Assembly (NCBI GenBank): GCA_046350355.1
Contig: JAXMAN010000003.1
Span: 62,001-126,000 of the forward strand
Reading direction: 5' to 3'
From: UBA966 sp046350355
GTDB lineage: Bacteria; Planctomycetota; Phycisphaerae; Phycisphaerales; SM1A02
Length of the DNA: 64,000 nucleotides
Below are positions 54,861-62,230 of the stretch, piece after piece; within the stretch, counting starts at the first letter, position 1, and each line of letters opens with the position of its first letter. The notes under the pieces are model-generated. The model saw only the letters and a program-made list of their open reading frames with translations. It had not been told where the DNA came from and did not search any database. Position numbers and translations under genes: made by a program.

Positions 54861-56444
54861 ATGGCCGCGACCGACGCGACGACCGCCCCCGACGCTCCGC
54901 AGGCGCCGCACGCAACCCCGGGCGCCGGGCCCATGGCGACCCGCCTCGCCTGGGCCGCCGCCGCGCTCCTCACCGCCTTCCTCTGCCTGTGGCCCGCGGT
55001 CGCGGGGCTCGTGAGCTGCAACGACGACCTCAAGTTCGTGCGCGGCCCGTGGATCGACATGCCGCTGCCCGACGCCGTCGCCGACGCCTGGCGCCAGCCC
55101 GGCATGTTCCGCCCGATGGAGATCGCCGTCGCCGCGATGTGCGATCCCGTCTCGCTGCGCGCGACGCCGGTGATCGTCGTGCAGGCGCTCGGCTACCTCG
55201 CCTTCCTCGCGGCGGTCGCGGTGCTCGCGCGCCGCATCGCGCCGCGGCATCCCGTCGTCGCGCCGCTGGCGATCCTGTGGATCGGCCTCTCGCCGGCGAC
55301 GATGACCTCGCTCTGGCAGATGGACACCTGCTCGCAGACCTGGTCCGCCGCGCTCGCGGGCTGGGCCGGCATCGCGCTCTGGCGAGGCGTCGACGCCGCG
55401 CGCGCGCACCGCCGCGACTGGGGCGTCTTCCTCGCGCTCTGCATCCTCTTCCTGCTGGGCGTGAACATCAAGGAGCTCTTCTACGGCTGGAGCCTGGGCA
55501 TCGGCACCGCGCTGCTGCTGACGCTCGCGTGGCTCTGGCGCCGCGACCGCGCCGCCGCGCGCGCCGCGTGGCCGATGGTCATTCCCGTCATCGCGCTGCC
55601 GATCCTGCACCTGATCGTGCGCCTGAAGTTCAGCGGGTTTTCCGGCGCGGGCACCGAGCACAACCGCTACGCCGTGGCGCTGGGCGACAACCTGCTCCTC
55701 AACACCGCCGTCTCCTTCGGCGGCGCCTTCGCGAACGGGCCGCTGCACCTGCTGGGCGACGACGCGGCCGCCCCCTGGCTGCGCGTGCTCCCCGCGATCA
55801 GCGTCGTCGCCGCCGTCTGCATCGTCGCCACCGCCGCGGGCTTCCGCTGGTTCCACCGCGCGAGCGAGGGGCCCGTGCGCCTCGCGCCGCTGCTGCTCTG
55901 CGGTCTCGCCGCGATCCTCAGCATGGCCGCGACGATCCCGATGGGCTCCGTCTCCGAGCTCTACGCCTTCGGCGCCAACGCGGGCGCGGGGCTGCTCGTC
56001 GCGGGCGCGTTCGTGATGCTCTGGAATCCGCTCGCCGACGACGAACGCCTGCTCTGCCGCGGCATCGCCGTGCTCGGCGCGGCCGCGCTCGCCGCGACGG
56101 GCCTCGACGGCGTCGCCAGCCGCACGCACCACTTCGCGACCACCTGGGAGACGGTGCGCATCCTCAACGACCGCATGATCGCGCACTGGCAGGCGCTGCC
56201 TCCGGCGGCGCGCGAGCCCGCCGCGACGATCTACTTCGCGAAGGAGTGCTACGCCGGCCGCGCGCACAGCCAGTACGTGATCTCGGGCTTCTCCGGCATC
56301 TCGCCCGACGAGACCGAAGCGTGGATGAACCACCGCGACCCGCAGCGCCAGGTGATCCTGAGCATGCTCGATCCGCTCCAGCCGCGCCCCGGCATCGACC
56401 TCGTCCTCGACTGCCGCGACCTGCCCGAGCGCGGGCACTGGTAG
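54861..56444 (+). CDS. polytopic membrane protein, glycosyltransferase-39-like
   Basis: 527 residues with roughly ten hydrophobic helices (WAAAALLTAFLCLWPAVAGL, FLALCILFLLGVNIKELFYG, WPMVIPVIALPILHLIV, AISVVAAVCIVATAAGF). The first loop contains NDDLKFVRGPW, reminiscent of the acidic pair in GT-C glycosyltransferases. The C-terminal ~100 residues are soluble. Similar proteins are often annotated only as hypothetical membrane proteins. TAGCAT (54846-54851) lies 9 nt before the ATG; divergent from the FG-GAP gene. Confidence 0.7.
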   Translation: MAATDATTAPDAPQAPHATPGAGPMATRLAWAAAALLTAFLCLWPAVAGLVSCNDDLKFVRGPWIDMPLPDAVADAWRQPGMFRPMEIAVAAMCDPVSLRATPVIVVQALGYLAFLAAVAVLARRIAPRHPVVAPLAILWIGLSPATMTSLWQMDTCSQTWSAALAGWAGIALWRGVDAARAHRRDWGVFLALCILFLLGVNIKELFYGWSLGIGTALLLTLAWLWRRDRAAARAAWPMVIPVIALPILHLIVRLKFSGFSGAGTEHNRYAVALGDNLLLNTAVSFGGAFANGPLHLLGDDAAAPWLRVLPAISVVAAVCIVATAAGFRWFHRASEGPVRLAPLLLCGLAAILSMAATIPMGSVSELYAFGANAGAGLLVAGAFVMLWNPLADDERLLCRGIAVLGAAALAATGLDGVASRTHHFATTWETVRILNDRMIAHWQALPPAAREPAATIYFAKECYAGRAHSQYVISGFSGISPDETEAWMNHRDPQRQVILSMLDPLQPRPGIDLVLDCRDLPERGHW

Positions 56445-56514
56445 CGGCGCGGGCGTCGCGCGCGCGGCGGGCGCGCGTGTCGCGCACCGCGCGCCCCACG
56501 CGCGCCGCCCTCCG

Positions 56515-56520
56515 TACACT
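56515..56520 (+). promoter_or_regulatory. candidate -10 element of gnd, with conventional leader
   Basis: TACACT, 38 nt before the ATG at 56559, and here an AAGGAG ribosome site follows. It shows that the same hexamer type is used at normal distance when a leader is present. Confidence 0.4.
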
Positions 56521-56558
56521 TCTCCCCCCGCGCCAGGCGCGCGTTCAAGGAGCCACGC

Positions 56559-57584
56559 ATGCAGATCGCGATGATCGGACTGGGTCGGATGGGCGCCAAC
56601 ATGGTGCAGCGCCTGCTGCGCGCCGGGCACGAGTGCGTCGTCTGGGACCGCGGCGCGGAAGCGATCGCCGCGTGCGTCGCCGCGGGCGCGACCGGCGCCG
56701 CGACCCCCGCGGACCTCTGCGCCAAGCTGCGCGGGCCGCGCCACATCTGGCTCATGATCCCCGCGGGCGCCGTCGACGCGATGATCGAGCAGCTCCTGCC
56801 GCACCTCGCCGCGGGCGACACGCTCATCGACGGCGGCAACTCCTTCTACAAGGACGACCTGCGCCGCGCGAAGGCGCTCGCCGCGCGCGGCGTGCACTAC
56901 CTGGACGTCGGCACCTCCGGCGGCGTCTGGGGGCTCGAGCGCGGCTACTGCCTCATGATCGGCGGGGACACCGACGCGGTCGCGCAGATGCGGCCGATCT
57001 TCGAGTCCCTCGCCCCCGGCCACGCCGCCGCGCCGCCGACGCCCGGCCGCCGCGCGGGCGCGGGCAGCGCCGACCATGGCTGGCTCCACTGCGGTCCCGC
57101 GGGCGCGGGCCACTTCGTGAAGATGATCCACAACGGCATCGAGTACGGCATGATGGCCGCGATGGCCGAGGGGCTGAACATCCTCGCGCGCGCCAATGCC
57201 GGCAAGGCGCAGGGGGGCGCCGACGCGGAGACCGCGCCGCTGCGCGACCCGGCGGACTACCAGTACGACTTCGACCTGGCCGAGATCACCGAGCTCTGGC
57301 GCCGCGGCAGCGTCGTCACGAGCTGGCTCCTCGACCTGACCGCGCAGGCGCTCGCGCAGGACCCGAAGCTTGGCCGTTACGCCGGCAAGGTCAGCGACTC
57401 CGGCGAGGGCCGCTGGACCGTCCTCTCCGCCGTCGAGGTCGGCGCCCCGGCGCATGTCCTCAGCGCGGCGCTCTTCGACCGCTTCGAGAGCCGCGGCGAC
57501 GCGGAGTTCGCAAACAAGGTCCTCTCGGCGATGCGGTTTGGCTTCGGCGGACACCTGGAGAAGAAGGCCAGCGGGGCGGGATGA
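56559..57584 (+). CDS. gnd: 6-phosphogluconate dehydrogenase (decarboxylating), short form
   Basis: 341 residues, shorter than the ~470-residue NADP enzyme and matching the short YqeC/GntZ-like type, often NAD-linked. Motifs: GLGRMGANMVQRLLRAGHE (dinucleotide site), LIDGGNSFYKDDLRRA, DVGTSGGVWGLERGYCLMIG and GAGHFVKMIHNGIEYGMMAA (catalytic Lys and His-Asn pair). Ribosome site AAGGAG is at the right distance. It yields ribulose 5-phosphate and CO2. Confidence 0.93.
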   Translation: MQIAMIGLGRMGANMVQRLLRAGHECVVWDRGAEAIAACVAAGATGAATPADLCAKLRGPRHIWLMIPAGAVDAMIEQLLPHLAAGDTLIDGGNSFYKDDLRRAKALAARGVHYLDVGTSGGVWGLERGYCLMIGGDTDAVAQMRPIFESLAPGHAAAPPTPGRRAGAGSADHGWLHCGPAGAGHFVKMIHNGIEYGMMAAMAEGLNILARANAGKAQGGADAETAPLRDPADYQYDFDLAEITELWRRGSVVTSWLLDLTAQALAQDPKLGRYAGKVSDSGEGRWTVLSAVEVGAPAHVLSAALFDRFESRGDAEFANKVLSAMRFGFGGHLEKKASGAG

Positions 57585-57795
57585 GGCGTCGCTGGATGCG
57601 AAGTTCTCGGACTTAAAGCAGCCGCGCTTCCGCCCCGTACGCGCCGGGGATCCGTGTGAATCCTGTTGATTTCATCGGTTTCGCGCGCGCATGAAGGTTC
57701 CCGGCCGTCGCTTCGTGTTACCGTTTTGACCTGCGGGGGAGCTCGAGGAAAAGGCAAGGTCGGGGGGACGGAAGGGGGAGTGGTTTTTCCCCGTC
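57585..57795. other. intergenic region upstream of the sigma-54 activator
   Basis: 211 bp with lower GC in its middle (GAATCCTGTTGATTTCATC). No hairpin with a T-tract, tRNA or clear -24/-12 site was seen. It probably holds the promoter of the activator gene. Confidence 0.4.
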
Positions 57796-58848
57796 GTGAC
57801 CGCCTCGATCGCCGCAACTTCGGACACCGCTTCCGGGACCGCCGTCCGCGCCACGCGCGCCGAGCGCAGCGCTGTTCCCACGGAGCCGGCGCCCGAGCCC
57901 GCGCTCGCGCGCCTGGTCGGTCGCGCGCCGGTCATGGGGCGCATCCGCGAGGTCGTCCGCCTCGCCGCGGCCTTCCCCTCGACCGTCCTCATCCGCGGCG
58001 AGAGCGGCACCGGCAAGGAGCTCGCCGCCCGCGCGATCCACGCGCTGAGCCCGCGCGCGCAGGCGCCCTTCGTCACCGTCGACTGCACCGTCCTCACCGA
58101 GACGCTCTTCGAGTCGATCCTCTTCGGCCACGAGAAGGGCTCCTTCTCGGGCGCGATCGCCAGCACCCCCGGCCTGGTCCGCTCGGCCGAGGGCGGCACG
58201 ATCTTCCTGGACGAGATCGGCGAGCTCCCGCTGCCCGAGCAGGCCAAGCTCCTGCGCCTGATCCAGGAGCGCACCGTCCTGCCCGTCGGCAGCGCCAAGC
58301 CGATCCCCGTGGATGTGCGCATCGTCGCCGCCACGCACCGCGACCTGCACCGCATGGTCGCGCAGGGGACCTTCCGCGCCGACCTGCTCTACCGCCTCGA
58401 TGTCGTGAGCATCCTCATGCCCGCCCTGCGCGAGCGCTCCGAGGACATCCCGCTCATCGCCCGCGCGATCATGGCCGACCTCTCCGAGCGCTTCGGCGTC
58501 ACGCGCCGCCTCTCGGACGCGGCGATCGACGCGCTGCTGCTCTCGCAGTGGCCCGGAAACGTGCGCCAGATGGCCGCGATGCTCGAGCGCGCCGCCGTCC
58601 TCTGCGGCGGCGAGGTCATCGAGCCCCAGCACCTGGACCTGCCCGCCGCGCCGGCCGCGGAGGCCGCCCCGGCCGCCAACGCGCCCACGCGCCTGCAGCA
58701 GTCCGTCGCCGACGCCGTCCGCCACGCGCTCGAGATTCACGGCGGCAACCGCGCCGCCGCCGCGCGCCATCTGGGGATCGCGCGCGGCCAGCTCTACCGG
58801 CTCATGCACCGCCACGGGCTCATCGAGTCCGCCGCGACGCAGCGCTGA
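57796..58848 (+). CDS. sigma-54-dependent activator, AAA+ and Fis-type HTH, no sensory domain
   Basis: 350 residues from a GTG whose position is uncertain. After ~38 non-conserved residues comes the AAA+ domain directly: Walker A GESGTGKE (68-75), sigma-54 contact loop GSFSGA (115-120) in place of GAFTGA, Walker B GGTIFLDE (133-140), and RADLLYRLDV with the arginine-finger region. The C-terminal HTH (ALEIHGGNRAAAARHLGIAR, then YRLMHRHGL) is Fis-like. No receiver, GAF, PAS or other input domain exists, so activity must be set by a partner (as PspF by PspA) or by expression. Twin inverted repeats and a -24/-12 promoter lie 90-215 bp after its stop, making the downstream genes its likely targets. 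Confidence 0.93.
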   Translation: MTASIAATSDTASGTAVRATRAERSAVPTEPAPEPALARLVGRAPVMGRIREVVRLAAAFPSTVLIRGESGTGKELAARAIHALSPRAQAPFVTVDCTVLTETLFESILFGHEKGSFSGAIASTPGLVRSAEGGTIFLDEIGELPLPEQAKLLRLIQERTVLPVGSAKPIPVDVRIVAATHRDLHRMVAQGTFRADLLYRLDVVSILMPALRERSEDIPLIARAIMADLSERFGVTRRLSDAAIDALLLSQWPGNVRQMAAMLERAAVLCGGEVIEPQHLDLPAAPAAEAAPAANAPTRLQQSVADAVRHALEIHGGNRAAAARHLGIARGQLYRLMHRHGLIESAATQR

Positions 58849-58936
58849 GACGAGCGCGCTCCCTCCACGCCGCAGCACCGCGACGCACGCCCGATTCGGG
58901 CGCGGCGATCGCGTCGCCGCGTCGCGACACACCACC

Positions 58937-58953
58937 TGTCTCACCCTGAGACA
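58937..58953. promoter_or_regulatory. upstream activator site 1 (TGTCTC-N5-GAGACA)
   Basis: TGTCTC-ACCCT-GAGACA, a perfect 6-bp dyad (7 bp counting the inner A/T). Its centre is about 130 bp before the predicted start of the sigma-54 promoter, a normal enhancer distance. Confidence 0.75.
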
Positions 58954-58969
58954 CCTGTGACGTCGCACC

Positions 58970-58986
58970 TGTCTCCGCGCGAGACA
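58970..58986. promoter_or_regulatory. upstream activator site 2 (TGTCTC-N5-GAGACA)
   Basis: TGTCTC-CGCGC-GAGACA, the same arms and spacer length as site 1 with an unrelated spacer sequence. It is offset by 33 bp (about three helical turns), centred near -97. Confidence 0.75.
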
Positions 58987-59047
58987 CCCACGCGTGACAC
59001 CACCCCGCGCAGCGCGCTCGCAGGCCCGATCCGGAGCCGAAACACGA

Positions 59048-59064
59048 TTGGCACGCGGTTTGCT
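59048..59064 (+). promoter_or_regulatory. sigma-54 -24/-12 promoter
   Basis: TTGGCACG-CGGT-TTGCT: the GG and GC dinucleotides are 12 bp apart, and every conserved position of the TGGCACG-N4-TTGC consensus is met. The predicted transcription start is about 59075, one base before the GTG of the next gene. Confidence 0.85.
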
Positions 59065-59075
59065 CTCTCTCCCTC

Positions 59076-59588
59076 GTGCTTCTTCCCACCGACAACTCCT
59101 GTGCCGAGACGACCTGCGGCGACGGATGCGTAAGGGGCGCATCCACGAACGGTCACGCAGCCTCTTGGCTCGGACTCCTCCTGGGTGATTCGGCCGAGCC
59201 GATCGATGTGCGCGCGCTGAGGGAGATCCTCGGCGCCGGCGCACCCGTCCTGCTCGTCGATCCCCAGGACTCCGTCTTCGCGACCGTGCACCGCATGGTC
59301 GCCACCGGCGCCACGGGCATCGTCGCCCTGGCCCACGAGCGCGACGACGCGCGCTTCGCGCCGCTGCTGCGCGTGGCGTGCTCGCTCGCCAGCTTCCGCC
59401 GCGTCATCGTGCTGCACGACGACGCTCCGCTGGAGGCCGTGCGCCATGTGCCGGGCCTGATCCTGCTTCGCGACTGCGATGCCGGACGCGACGCGCTGCG
59501 CGAGATCGTCGCGCGCGACACCGCCGCCGCCCACGACGCTTCCTACGCGGCGCACGCCCCCGTGCGCGCGCTCGCCTCGCCACGCTGA
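59076..59588 (+). CDS. hypothetical protein under the sigma-54 promoter
   Basis: 170 residues from a GTG lying one base after the predicted sigma-54 start point, so leaderless translation is implied; the true start could also be later (about residue 43, VRALREIL). The body has an alternating strand-helix pattern resembling a degenerate receiver domain (GAPVLLVDPQDSVFATVHRM, GATGIVALAHERDD, RRVIVLHDDAPLEAVRHV, LILLRDCDAGRDALREIV) without a confident phospho-acceptor site. No family recognised. It may feed back on the activator next door, which has no input domain (speculative). Confidence 0.6.
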   Translation: MLLPTDNSCAETTCGDGCVRGASTNGHAASWLGLLLGDSAEPIDVRALREILGAGAPVLLVDPQDSVFATVHRMVATGATGIVALAHERDDARFAPLLRVACSLASFRRVIVLHDDAPLEAVRHVPGLILLRDCDAGRDALREIVARDTAAAHDASYAAHAPVRALASPR

Positions 59589-59637
59589 TCCACCTTCCGA
59601 ACACCTTCCGCCTCACGCTTCATCACGGAGAACCACC

Positions 59638-59838
59638 ATGCGCCTCAACGCTTCCTCGATCCTCGGCTCCTGCACCGGCGAGCAGCTCCTGCTGCTGGCC
59701 ATCGCCAACGCGCAGCTCCGCCCCGACGTGAGCCGCGTCCTGGACAACCGCGCGCGCGCCGCGCGCCGCCGCGGCCCCGCCGCCGCCACCCGCACCACCG
59801 CCGGGCAGACGCAGCTGGTGCTGCGCCGCGCCGGCTGA
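59638..59838 (+). CDS. small basic hypothetical protein
   Basis: 66 residues with CGGAG upstream of the ATG. A short helical start (SILGSCTGEQLLLLAIANAQ) is followed by an Arg/Ala/Thr-rich basic tail. Lies 49 nt after the previous gene and 82 nt before the first surface-protein gene, within the presumed sigma-54 transcript. Function unknown; coding status is supported by position, start signals and composition only. Confidence 0.5.
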   Translation: MRLNASSILGSCTGEQLLLLAIANAQLRPDVSRVLDNRARAARRRGPAAATRTTAGQTQLVLRRAG

Positions 59839-59848
59839 TCACCGCACA

Positions 59849-59870
59849 CCCGGGTTCCCACAAGCCCGGG
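59849..59870 (+). repeat. weak inverted repeat after the small gene
   Basis: CCCGGG-N10-CCCGGG hairpin with no T-tract. It may attenuate or protect the transcript; a full terminator is not supported. Confidence 0.3.
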
Positions 59871-59920
59871 CCACTTCCGGAGTCCTCACCGTCTCCCTCC
59901 ATTTCACACAGGAGCCTCGC

Positions 59921-60583
59921 ATGAAGTCCGTCATCCTTTCCGCACCGGTCCTGGCCATCGCCGCCCTCACGGGCACGGCGGCCGCGACCACCGTCGACGT
60001 CGTCTACAACGGCCTCGGCGCGTACGAGACCGTCACCGTCGCCTCGCCTGGCTACAACGGCAATGTCGCCGCGGGCCAGCTGCTGCTCACGCTGAGCAAC
60101 AGCAGCGACACCAACGCCATCCAGAACGGGAACTACATCTCGTTCTGCGCCGACCTCTACCAGTTCACCAACGGCGGCCCGAACTCCTACAACGTGGTGG
60201 GCGTGGACCAGCTCCCGACCTCCGCGCCGATGGGCGCCGCGGCCGCGCAGGGCATCGCCAACATGTACGCCTTCGCCGCTGGCGCGCAGTACGCCAACGA
60301 CAGCGCGTGGGCGGCCGCCTTCCAGATCGCGGTCTGGGAAGTCGCCAATGACTGGAGCACGCTCGACCCCGGCACCGGCAACTTCGCCGTGACGGGCTAC
60401 TCCGCCCAGGCCGGCATCTACCTGAACCAGCTCCTCGCCGCGGCCTTCCAGCCGGGCAGCGCCAACATCGTCGGCCTCGCCAACGACAGCTACCAGGACT
60501 TCATCGTCGAGGTCCCCGGACCCGCCTCCCTGGCGGTCATGGGACTCGCCGGCCTCGTCGGCCGCGCGCGCCGTCGCCGTTGA
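59921..60583 (+). CDS. secreted PEP-CTERM-like protein with thioester-domain-like Cys/Gln motifs (1)
   Basis: 220 residues; ribosome site AGGAG. Signal peptide (SAPVLAIAALTGTAAA), then a domain with FCADLY (C76) and AAAFQIAVWEVANDW (Q135), the paired [YF]C and xQxA[VI]W motifs of bacterial thioester adhesin domains. The C-terminus VEVPGPASLAVMGLAGLV followed by RARRRR is a PEP-CTERM-type sorting signal. Predicted to be exported, processed by an exosortase and surface-attached or released. Paralogous to the next gene. Confidence 0.85.
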   Translation: MKSVILSAPVLAIAALTGTAAATTVDVVYNGLGAYETVTVASPGYNGNVAAGQLLLTLSNSSDTNAIQNGNYISFCADLYQFTNGGPNSYNVVGVDQLPTSAPMGAAAAQGIANMYAFAAGAQYANDSAWAAAFQIAVWEVANDWSTLDPGTGNFAVTGYSAQAGIYLNQLLAAAFQPGSANIVGLANDSYQDFIVEVPGPASLAVMGLAGLVGRARRRR

Positions 60584-60625
60584 ATCCTTGACTCGGACCT
60601 TCACCCCACGAAGAAAGCAGTTCCC

Positions 60626-61312
60626 ATGAAGAAGAACCTCCTCATCGCCTCCTCCGCCCTCGCCGTGGCCTCGGCCGCGTCCGCCGACTTCGTCGACGTG
60701 GCGTGCACCGGGCTCGGCGCCGGCGCGAGCGTCAGCGTCAGCCTCAACGGCAACGGCTACAACGGCTTCGCCGGCCAGCTCAACCTGGCGCTGACCAACA
60801 GCACGGGCGTCGACCTCAACGGAAGCTGGACCTCGTACTGCACGGAGATCGGCCAGCACATCTCCGTCGGCGGCGCGTCGCAGACCTACGAGATCCTCGA
60901 CGTCTCCGACCTCCCGATCCCCGGCCTGGGGATGGGCACCGTCCGCGCCGACGCGATCTCGCGCATGTACAAGTTCGCCAACGGCGCGCAGTTCGGCGGC
61001 AACAACGACTACGCCGCCGCCTTCCAGGTCGCCATCTGGGAGATCTCCAACGACTACGACGGGACCGCGGGCAGCCTCACGCTGAGCTCCGGCAGCCTCG
61101 TCGGGTCGGTCTCGGGCTCGATCGCTGGCTACCTCAGCACGCTCTTCGGCGCGGCTGCGGACACCAACGGCGCGCTCGCCAACATCGTCGGCCTGGGCAA
61201 CAACTCGTACCAGGACCAGATCATCGAGGTTCCCGGTGGCATCCCCGCCCCCGGCGCCCTGGCGCTCCTGGGCGCGGCCGGCATCGTCGGCACGCGTCGC
61301 CGCCGCGCCTGA
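60626..61312 (+). CDS. secreted PEP-CTERM-like protein with thioester-domain-like Cys/Gln motifs (2)
   Basis: 228 residues. Signal peptide (NLLIASSALAVASAASA); SYCTEIGQHI (C72) and AAFQVAIWEISNDY (Q134) repeat the Cys/Gln pattern of the previous protein, and the shared order of motifs (YNGFAGQL, MYKFANGAQ, NIVGLGNNSYQDQIIEVPGG) shows tandem duplication. The tail is PAPGALALLGAAGIVG with TRRRRA. A 49-nt hairpin repeat follows the stop. Confidence 0.87.
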   Translation: MKKNLLIASSALAVASAASADFVDVACTGLGAGASVSVSLNGNGYNGFAGQLNLALTNSTGVDLNGSWTSYCTEIGQHISVGGASQTYEILDVSDLPIPGLGMGTVRADAISRMYKFANGAQFGGNNDYAAAFQVAIWEISNDYDGTAGSLTLSSGSLVGSVSGSIAGYLSTLFGAAADTNGALANIVGLGNNSYQDQIIEVPGGIPAPGALALLGAAGIVGTRRRRA

Positions 61313-61313
61313 C

Positions 61314-61362
61314 TCCAAGCCCTTTTCCCTCGCCCGTGCGCGAAAGCGCATTGGGTGAGCTT
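61314..61362 (+). repeat. 49-nt intergenic hairpin repeat, copy 1
   Basis: Starts TCCAAGCCCTTTTCCCTCGC and ends GCATTGGGTGAGCTT. It folds as CTCGCCC/GGGTGAG (7 bp, one G-U) plus TGCGC-GAAA-GCGCA, a 5-bp stem closed by a GNRA tetraloop. Confidence 0.85.
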
Positions 61363-61420
61363 CCCGACTCGAACTTCCCTCTTCCGAACGCCCTTTCCTT
61401 CACCTCGGAGCATCGTTCCC

Positions 61421-62125
61421 ATGAAGACCACCATCGTCACCGCGTCCGCCGCCCTCCTCGCCTCCGCCACCGCCTTCGCGGGCGCCGTCGGCATCGACGG
61501 CTCCATTGGCGCGGAGTGGACCGGCGCCAACGTCGCGCACGTCTACTACAACCCGGGCGCCGCGACGAGCAACTTCGGCTCGCCGACCAACCAGAACGCC
61601 TCGGTCGCCTACGACATCTACACGCGCCAGGACGCGAGCTACATGTACATCGGTCTCGCCACCGACGTCGCGCAGGGCGGCTCCGCCGACGGCGTGAACT
61701 TCGCGAACCTCTACATCGGCAACAGCACCGTCGGCTCGTACGTCGGCTTCGAGGTCACCAACGACCGCGCCTTCACGCCGGGCTCGCCGGGCTACTACGG
61801 CCTCGCGGGGCTGGTCGGCACCGCCGACGAGGTCTTCTGGGCGGCGGGCGACCTGGGCCTGGGCCTGAACAAGACCATCGAGATCGCGATTCCGTGGAGC
61901 TTCATGGTCAGCAATCCGCTCGGCATGGGCGGCTGGCAGGCCCTGAACCCCGGCGACTCGCTGCAGCTGCGCCTGTCGCAGTCCTTCGGCTACAGCGTCG
62001 CCGGCGGCAGCGCCTACTACGGCCCGGACCGCCTCGGCTCCTTCACCTACCCGGTCCCCGCTCCCGGCGCGCTCGCGCTCCTGGGCATGGCCGGCCTCGC
62101 CGGCGCGCGCCGCCGCCGCGCCTGA
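61421..62125 (+). CDS. secreted PEP-CTERM-like protein with carbohydrate-binding-like beta fold
   Basis: 234 residues from the ATG at 61421 behind CGGAG. Signal peptide TTIVTASAALLASATAFA. The body (DGSIGAEWTGANVAHVYY ... VAYDIYTRQDASYMYIGLAT ... WAAGDLGLGLNKTIEIAIPW) resembles CBM9-like/DOMON-type sandwich domains that open with IDGxxxxEW. The tail is VPAPGALALLGMAGLAGARR then RRA. Repeat copy 2 follows. Confidence 0.85.
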   Translation: MKTTIVTASAALLASATAFAGAVGIDGSIGAEWTGANVAHVYYNPGAATSNFGSPTNQNASVAYDIYTRQDASYMYIGLATDVAQGGSADGVNFANLYIGNSTVGSYVGFEVTNDRAFTPGSPGYYGLAGLVGTADEVFWAAGDLGLGLNKTIEIAIPWSFMVSNPLGMGGWQALNPGDSLQLRLSQSFGYSVAGGSAYYGPDRLGSFTYPVPAPGALALLGMAGLAGARRRRA

Positions 62126-62126
62126 T

Positions 62127-62175
62127 TCCAAGCCCTTTTCCCTCGCCCGTGCGCGAAAGCGCATTGGGTGAGCTT
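62127..62175 (+). repeat. 49-nt intergenic hairpin repeat, copy 2
   Basis: Identical to copy 1 over 49 nt, beginning one base after the stop codon. The stop region and the codons for the preceding ARRRRA tail are also nearly the same in each gene. Confidence 0.85.
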
Positions 62176-62230
62176 CGACCGCGAAACCTCTTCCGGGTCA
62201 GTTCCAGAAACCTCTCACACGGAGTTCACC

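Noticed and set aside
57585..57795. Possible tRNA or small RNA in the largest gap before the sigma-54 activator.
   Set aside because: No T-loop consensus or cloverleaf pairing could be drawn.
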